DNA of 64,000 nucleotides from Ga0074130 sp964499485 (lineage in GTDB: Bacteria; Pseudomonadota; Gammaproteobacteria; Burkholderiales; Rhodocyclaceae), in contig CAZCLF010000007.1 of NCBI GenBank assembly GCA_964499485.1, positions 1 through 64,000 on the forward strand, written 5' to 3'. Positions 59,510-64,000 of the stretch are shown in pieces. The position numbers and the translations under genes are program-made. How positions within the stretch are numbered: the first letter of the stretch is position 1; every line of letters starts with the position of its first letter. The notes below the pieces were generated by a model that was not told the origin of the DNA, searched no databases, and saw nothing but the letters and a program-made list of their open reading frames with translations.

Positions 59510-60302
59510 GATACTGAAGGATAGGCTGGCGCGTGGCGAGATCGTCGATGAAGCGGGGCGCATCATGGCGGCCGATACGCCGTACCGTGCCGGTTCTCGC
59601 ATCTGGTATTACCGCGAGGTGCCGGAAGAAACGCCGGTGCCGTTTGATGAAGTCGTCCTCCATCGCGATGAACATCTGCTGGTGGTGGATAAGCCGCATT
59701 TCCTCGCCACCATTCCCGGCGGGCGCTATCTGCGCGAAACCCTGTTAGCCCGTCTACGCAGCAAGCTCGATTTGCCTGAGCTAACGCCGATTCACCGGCT
59801 GGATCGTGAGACTGCGGGCTTAGTCTTGTTCTGTATTCATCCACCCAGCCGCGGGGCGTATCAGCAGCTGTTTGAGCAGCGCAGCGTGAGCAAAGTGTAC
59901 GAAGCGATTGCGCCGTATCGGTCTGATCTTGTGCTGCCCTTAGTGCATCGCAGTCGTTTAGTGGAGAGCGGCAAAGAGGGTAGCCATACCGGTGAACAGT
60001 TCTTCACCATGCGTGAGGTTGATGGCGAGCCGAATAGTGAAACACGTGTGAGCTTGATGGAACAACGAGGCGAGCTCGCCAAGTATCAGCTTGAGCCCCA
60101 CACTGGCCGCAAGCATCAGCTGCGGGCGCATATGCTGTCACTTGGTATGCCGATTCAGAACGACCCCTGGTATCCCTTTGTTAGCGTGGATAAAGAAGAC
60201 TTCTCGCAACCCTTGCAGTTGCTAGCGCGGGCGGTAACATTTACCGACCCGCTATCGGGCGAATGCCGTCGCTTTGAAAGCCAGCGTCAGCTGGCGTGGT
60301 AA
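59379..60302 (+). CDS. RluA-family RNA pseudouridine synthase
   Basis: 307 residues from GTG 59379. The catalytic motif HRLDRETAGLVLF carries the invariant Asp (about residue 136); upstream RDEHLLVVDKPHFLATIPGG and downstream YQLEPHTGRKHQLRAHM are the other RluA blocks. An S4-like N-terminal region (RLARGEIVDEAGRI) precedes the catalytic domain. Target RNA site is not determined; overall it resembles the RluA/TruC-type group acting on tRNA or 23S rRNA. GTG 59379 is chosen because similarity with the truncated upstream copy begins exactly there; a TTG at 59346 is the only earlier option. The gene's ribosome site is not obvious. Confidence 0.88.
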   Translation: MTKPLPPPLPVKDTIPPSYAWLPEGSWPNLLAWLVTRFPHLDVEILKDRLARGEIVDEAGRIMAADTPYRAGSRIWYYREVPEETPVPFDEVVLHRDEHLLVVDKPHFLATIPGGRYLRETLLARLRSKLDLPELTPIHRLDRETAGLVLFCIHPPSRGAYQQLFEQRSVSKVYEAIAPYRSDLVLPLVHRSRLVESGKEGSHTGEQFFTMREVDGEPNSETRVSLMEQRGELAKYQLEPHTGRKHQLRAHMLSLGMPIQNDPWYPFVSVDKEDFSQPLQLLARAVTFTDPLSGECRRFESQRQLAW

Positions 60303-60322
60303 TGCCTGATTCAAGTTGCTGA

Positions 60323-60769
60323 TTATTCGGCGCGCTCAAAGCTAATAATGCTTCGCGTCATCCCGTGCTCGGCCCAGTTGGGCATCAGGCGCCACGGCGT
60401 GAGCACTTGCAGTGAATTGCCATCCAGTTTGAAGAAGCGCGACTGCTCGGTGCCCACCCATTCCGGGTTCCACGCGACTTCCACCTTGGTGATCCATTTG
60501 TCGCCTTCGATGCGATAGCGCCCGGTATAGGCCACCATCGTGTCGAGCAGCTGAGCGTGACCTTCGGCGGTGTGCTCAGGGTCTGGCTCGCGGCCTTCAG
60601 CGGTGAGCATGAAGAACACGCGCCCGGTCGGCAGGAAGGCCACATAACCGGTTGGCTGCTCGCCCATGACCTTCAGAATCTTGCCGCTTTCCTGTGCCTC
60701 GATTACATAGGAAATCAGCTTCCATGTACCAACCATCGGTGAGCCGTTGTCGTCGTGGCTTGCTTGCAT
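60323..60769 (-). CDS. Lipocalin-like domain protein
   Basis: 148 residues, no signal peptide. The start after a short flexible stretch reads MVGTWKLISYVIEAQESG, then GYVAFLPTGRVFFMLTAEGREP, YTGRYRIEGDKWITKVEVAWNPEW and VLTPWRLMPNW, the alternating beta pattern of the small lipocalin-like family (PF13924-type). Such proteins bind small hydrophobic ligands; function unknown. It is convergent with the RluA-family gene (20 bp gap) and stands alone. Confidence 0.75.
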   Translation of the reverse strand: MQASHDDNGSPMVGTWKLISYVIEAQESGKILKVMGEQPTGYVAFLPTGRVFFMLTAEGREPDPEHTAEGHAQLLDTMVAYTGRYRIEGDKWITKVEVAWNPEWVGTEQSRFFKLDGNSLQVLTPWRLMPNWAEHGMTRSIISFERAE

Positions 60770-60920
60770 CGTCTTGTGTCTCTGAAGAAAGCAGTAACGC
60801 TAGTGTATATGCCGGATGGATGACTGATCAACACCCAGCGACACTGTTTTTTTGCGCTGTAAATCGGCATTCGTTGTGGTGGTTTCAGTTTATGCCGGCG
60901 CCACGCCCACTGATAAATAC

Positions 60921-61991
60921 TCAGTCGGCTTTCGCCACATCGCTGCGCTTGCGGCGCATATCCACCAGCGTGGCAGCACCCTCGGCGCGGGCGCGCAGTT
61001 GGCCGCAGCCACCATCCACATCCTGCCCAGCGCTATTGCGCACCTTGGTCAGCACATAGCGGCTGTGCAGATATTTCACGATCTCGCGGATACGTTCGGG
61101 GTCCGGGCGCTCGTAGTGGTCATCCAGCCCCGTACCCTCCATGCTGTTGAAGGGGATCACATTGAGCAGGGCGTACTTGCCTTTAAAGAGTCGCAGGATT
61201 TCATCCAGCTCGTCCTGCCCGTCATTAATGCCCTTGAGCAGCGTCCATTGGTATTGGATCGGGTAACCCGTGGCGCGCGCATAGGCCTCGCCTAATTCCA
61301 TCAATGCTTCCGGGGCAATCTTTGGTGCGCGCGGAAGCAGGTGGGCGCGTAGATCGGCTTTGGTTGTGTGTAGCGACAATGCCAGCGCTGGGCGCACGCG
61401 CTGCAGCGGCAGCTGTTCAAACACCCGATGGTCGCCCACCGTCGAGAACACCAAATTCTTGTGGCCAATCCCGCCTTCGGTGCCGAGCAGATCAATCGCT
61501 TCCAGCACGTTCTCAAGGTTGTGCGCGGGTTCGCCCATGCCCATGAAAACGACCTTTTTTACCGGCCGCTTGCGCCGCGCCAACACTACTTGCGCGACGA
61601 TTTCCAAGCTGCTGAGCTGACGGATCAATCCACTCTTGCCCGTCATGCAAAAGCGGCAACCCACGGCACAGCCGACTTGGGTAGACACACATAAGCCATC
61701 ACGCGGCAGCAGCACGCTTTCCACCATCTGCCCATCCGCTAGCTGCACCAGCAGACGGGCGGAATCATCAGCGCCCGGATGTTCAGAATGGATATGCGCT
61801 AAGGCTTCCAGTGTCTCGCTCAGTGCCGGCAAACCGTTGCGTACTGACAGCGGGAGGAAGTTTTCTGATTTCTGGTGGCGTGTGCCGGCATCCAGCGCCT
61901 TGCCATTCAACCACGCACGCAGCACCCGCCCACGATGGATGGGCAGGGCTTTTAGGTCGGTAAGGCGTTGGTCGAGTTCAGCGAGGCGCAT
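60921..61991 (-). CDS. RlmN/Cfr-family radical SAM RNA methyltransferase
   Basis: 356 residues. The radical SAM cluster motif is CAVGCRFCMTG (CxxxCxxC, about 111-121), preceded by LCVSTQVG. The second catalytic cysteine of the family is seen near the C terminus in DVDGGCGQLRA (about 330). FMGMGEPAHNLENV and LSLHTTKADLR are further family blocks. The family methylates C2 of A2503 in 23S rRNA (RlmN), also C8 (Cfr). RlmN proper is usually about 370-400 residues with an N-terminal helical domain; here the N-terminal domain is short, so a second RlmN-like paralogue is possible. It has no strong ribosome site at 61991 and is preceded by a small gene. Confidence 0.85.
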   Translation of the reverse strand: MRLAELDQRLTDLKALPIHRGRVLRAWLNGKALDAGTRHQKSENFLPLSVRNGLPALSETLEALAHIHSEHPGADDSARLLVQLADGQMVESVLLPRDGLCVSTQVGCAVGCRFCMTGKSGLIRQLSSLEIVAQVVLARRKRPVKKVVFMGMGEPAHNLENVLEAIDLLGTEGGIGHKNLVFSTVGDHRVFEQLPLQRVRPALALSLHTTKADLRAHLLPRAPKIAPEALMELGEAYARATGYPIQYQWTLLKGINDGQDELDEILRLFKGKYALLNVIPFNSMEGTGLDDHYERPDPERIREIVKYLHSRYVLTKVRNSAGQDVDGGCGQLRARAEGAATLVDMRRKRSDVAKAD

Positions 61992-62038
61992 GGGGTGTGG
62001 ATTTTACCCCGTGCGAGAGCGCTTCCCAGTGGATGCAA

Positions 62039-62242
62039 TCAATCTCTTGCGCGCATGCGCGTTTGCACCAGCGACAACAAGTCTCCCTTGCTCAAACCTT
62101 CGCCGACAGTAATGCCGCACGCGGCAGCCTCAGCGAGATGCTCCACATCAGCAGGCTCTTCCTGATCATCGCGTACAGGGATGGATTGGCGGATCGCATA
62201 TTCCAGCGTTTTCAGACGCTGGATCAAATTAGAGGTGTTCAT
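62039..62242 (-). CDS. Small protein of unknown function upstream of the RlmN-like gene
   Basis: 67 residues from ATG 62242 (an ATG also at 62245): helical N-terminal part (LIQRLKTLEYAIRQSI), an acidic linker (RDDQEEPADVEH) and a second helical half ending QTRMRARD. Possibly real because it fills the gap between the LysR gene and the RlmN-like gene, on the same strand, 47 bp before the latter. No ribosome site stands out and no family was recognised. Confidence 0.5.
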   Translation of the reverse strand: MNTSNLIQRLKTLEYAIRQSIPVRDDQEEPADVEHLAEAAACGITVGEGLSKGDLLSLVQTRMRARD

Positions 62243-62307
62243 CAAGCAGAGTGGTGTGGAGGAGGTCGCTGGGCAACATGCAAGTGATTCTATGTCGTAA
62301 GTCCTGC

Positions 62308-63255
62308 TCAGTATGCGTTGAATCGCTGTGCCAGCTTTTGCTTACGGAAGTGGGCGACGACAAAGTCCACAAACGCACGCGTCTTGGCAGGAAGAAGTTT
62401 TTGCGCCGAGAAGTAAAGCGATAGGGGGCCAGCATCCGCATACCACTCAGGCAGTACGCGTACCAGACGATTACTCTCGAGATAGGGCAGGGCATTGGGC
62501 ATGCTGGTCACGGCAATGCCCAGACCCTGTTCGGCAGCGTCCAGCGAGGCGGTAGGGTCGCTCATGGTCATGCGTACTTGCATGTTGATCGGTAACTGTT
62601 CCTTGCTGCCAGCGCCCTTTGTGGCTTCCCTGTGGTTAATCAGTGCCCACGGCCGAATGCGGCCCGTCTGTGGGGAGCGGATGTAGATTCCAGCATGGTC
62701 CTTAAGCTGATCTGGGTGCTTGATCGCGGGTTTGTCGGCAAAGTAGTCTTTCGATGCCACCAGCACGATATGCGCGCGCGCCAGTTCGCGTGCGACCAAG
62801 CCCGGTGGTAATTCAAAGCCGCCGCCAATGGCGGCATCAAAACCCTCAGCGATCAAATCAACCTGGCGATTATCGAAATGCCAGTCCGGCATGATGGCCG
62901 GGTATTGCCTAAGAAAATTGCTCAGTAGCGGCACGATGTACTCGCAGCCAAAGGCATTGCCCATGCTGACCTTTAATGTGCCTGCTGGTTGCCCGTCGGC
63001 ATCAGCCAGATTGGCAACTGCGCTTTGGATGGTCGCGAGGCTGCTACTGACTTCCTGCAAAAATCGCTCACCAGCTTCAGTGAGCTTGAGGCTGCGCGTG
63101 CTGCGCTGAAACAGCCGCACACCCAAATTGCTTTCCAGCTTGGCGACATTCTTGCCCACGGCCGCTGCCGTCAAGCCTAAGCGCCGCGCTGCTTCTGAGA
63201 AGCTACCTGCCTCAGCGGTTCGGACAAAGCATTCAATGCTGCTCAGGCTTTCCAT
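62308..63255 (-). CDS. LysR-family transcriptional regulator
   Basis: 315 residues. N-terminal winged HTH (about 1-62) with SLSSIECFVRTAEAGSFSEA and AARRLGLTAAAVGKNVAKLE, then a linker helix and a periplasmic-binding-like effector domain (about 90-300). The start MESLSSIECF at 63255 is chosen: the frame is open to 63384, but this would cross the intergenic operator. It is divergent from an SDR oxidoreductase gene, a common LysR/target pair, with a palindrome between them. Effector unknown. Confidence 0.9.
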   Translation of the reverse strand: MESLSSIECFVRTAEAGSFSEAARRLGLTAAAVGKNVAKLESNLGVRLFQRSTRSLKLTEAGERFLQEVSSSLATIQSAVANLADADGQPAGTLKVSMGNAFGCEYIVPLLSNFLRQYPAIMPDWHFDNRQVDLIAEGFDAAIGGGFELPPGLVARELARAHIVLVASKDYFADKPAIKHPDQLKDHAGIYIRSPQTGRIRPWALINHREATKGAGSKEQLPINMQVRMTMSDPTASLDAAEQGLGIAVTSMPNALPYLESNRLVRVLPEWYADAGPLSLYFSAQKLLPAKTRAFVDFVVAHFRKQKLAQRFNAY

Positions 63256-63272
63256 ATGAACGACCGTTTCTA

Positions 63273-63293
63273 TTCGATACCGTTGGTATCGAA
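63273..63293. promoter_or_regulatory. Palindromic operator between lysR and the SDR gene
   Basis: Perfect 9-bp arms TTCGATACC and GGTATCGAA are separated by GTT. It starts 18 bp upstream of the LysR start codon and about 100 bp before the SDR start. It is the likely LysR binding site for autoregulation and control of the SDR gene. Confidence 0.7.
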
Positions 63294-63395
63294 AGAATAT
63301 ACAGATTATGGTCTTATCACAAGCAAATGATCGGCGGATAGTTCGCTCCATGGCAACGCAATAACGCAGCGCCAAACCACTCAAGGAGAAACATC

Positions 63396-64000
63396 ATGTC
63401 GAACGCAAACATCAACACCCAAGCCGTTTCCAACCATCTGACCACCAAGGTTGCTTTCATTCAAGGCGGCTCGCGCGGCATCGGCGCCGCCATTGCTAAG
63501 CGCCTTGCTAAGGACGGTGCTGCCATCGCACTGACCTACGCTAGCTCGCCCGACAAAGCACAGGATGTCGTCAATGAAATCGAAGCCGCAGGCGGCCGCG
63601 CCATTGCCATCAAGGCTGACAGTGCCAATCCAATCCAACTCAAAGCAGCCATTCAGCTGGCTGCAGACACTTACGGCAAGATCGATATTCTGGTGAACAA
63701 TGCAGGCGTGCTTGCACTTGGCAATGTCGCGGATGCCGAGTTCAGCCTTGAAGAGATAGACCGCATTCTGGCCGTCAATGTGCGCAGTGTCATCCTCGCT
63801 TCACAAGCGGTGGTCAAGCATATGGATAAGGGTGGCCGCATCATCACTATCGGCAGCACTAATTCAGACCGTATGCCCTTTGTCGGTGGCTCCATCTACG
63901 CGATGAGCAAGTCCGCTATCGTTGGCCTGACCAAGGGGCTGGCCCGCGATCTCGGCCCGCTCGGTATCACCGTCAATAACGTCCAGCCCGGCCCCATTGA
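63396..64000 (+). CDS. SDR-family NAD(P)-dependent oxidoreductase, cut by the window end
   Basis: First 201 residues of a short-chain dehydrogenase, full length expected near 250-255. Cofactor motif GGSRGIGAAIAKRL (about 24-37), NNAGVLALG (about 101-109), the catalytic Ser in TIGSTNS and the Tyr-x3-Lys in YAMSKSA (about 168-174). The PG motif region NNVQPGPI is just reached. AAGGAG precedes the ATG. An N-terminal extension of about 18 residues precedes the Rossmann core. Substrate unknown; probably controlled by the divergent LysR regulator. Confidence 0.93.
   Translation, partial: MSNANINTQAVSNHLTTKVAFIQGGSRGIGAAIAKRLAKDGAAIALTYASSPDKAQDVVNEIEAAGGRAIAIKADSANPIQLKAAIQLAADTYGKIDILVNNAGVLALGNVADAEFSLEEIDRILAVNVRSVILASQAVVKHMDKGGRIITIGSTNSDRMPFVGGSIYAMSKSAIVGLTKGLARDLGPLGITVNNVQPGPI

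Noticed and set aside
1..64000. CRISPR arrays, toxin-antitoxin pairs or phage-defence genes
   Set aside because: No regularly spaced repeats and no proteins of these kinds were recognised on either strand.

Overview
The window looks like chromosomal DNA of a free-living betaproteobacterium, most likely of the order Neisseriales (Chitinibacteraceae/Chromobacteriaceae-like). This is inferred from gene order: sdhCDAB-sdhE-gltA-odhAB-lpd-zapE in one line, a complete iscR-iscS-iscU-iscA-hscBA-fdx-iscX operon, a Gcr-type 'site-specific recombinase', and overall protein character. No rRNA, tRNA, CRISPR array, transposase or prophage gene was seen. Almost all the DNA is housekeeping and densely packed; only one short stretch (about 58.1-59.4 kb) looks acquired.

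Layout. 0-8 kb: end of a Gcr-family membrane protein, glycogen phosphorylase, a leftward gnd-zwf-potassium channel operon, and divergent pgl; together these cover glycogen breakdown and the oxidative pentose phosphate pathway. 8-12 kb: katG behind a near-textbook OxyR site, a ZIP metal transporter and dps (peroxide and metal defence). 12-18 kb: a leftward heavy-metal RND efflux operon (outer membrane channel, lipoprotein adaptor, pump) ending in an overlapping P-II-like gene. 18-20 kb: a chemoreceptor with its sensor-like domain at the C terminus. 20-37 kb: the TCA block, with leftward mdh, CitE-like lyase and acnB, a GntR/UTRA regulator next to an 18-bp perfect palindrome, then rightward sdhCDAB-sdhE-gltA-sucA-sucB-lpd-zapE. 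37-45 kb: peroxiredoxin overlapping slyD, mutS, a second chemoreceptor, suhB and trmJ.

45-53 kb: cysE and the ISC iron-sulfur operon. It has a recognisable type-1 IscR site and two cysteine desulfurase genes in tandem, only the second of which has the IscU-docking tail of IscS. The operon supplies clusters for enzymes seen in the same window (aconitase, SdhB, the RlmN-like enzyme, IscR). 53-58 kb: an unknown protein, a TatD hydrolase, an EamA transporter, a diguanylate cyclase, a 1-Cys peroxiredoxin and a small charged exported protein. 58-60.3 kb: an AT-rich acyltransferase gene lies between a truncated 5' copy and an intact copy of an RluA-family pseudouridine synthase gene, with 131-bp direct repeats exactly 1244 bp apart. 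60.3-64 kb: a lipocalin-like protein, an RlmN/Cfr-family radical SAM methyltransferase, and a divergent LysR regulator/SDR oxidoreductase pair with a palindromic operator.

Nothing here is clearly a new biological system. The best leads are the allele duplication around the acyltransferase, the P-II protein translationally coupled to the metal pump, the C-terminal sensor on the chemoreceptor, the tandem desulfurases, the peroxiredoxin/slyD overlap, and several strong unassigned operators.
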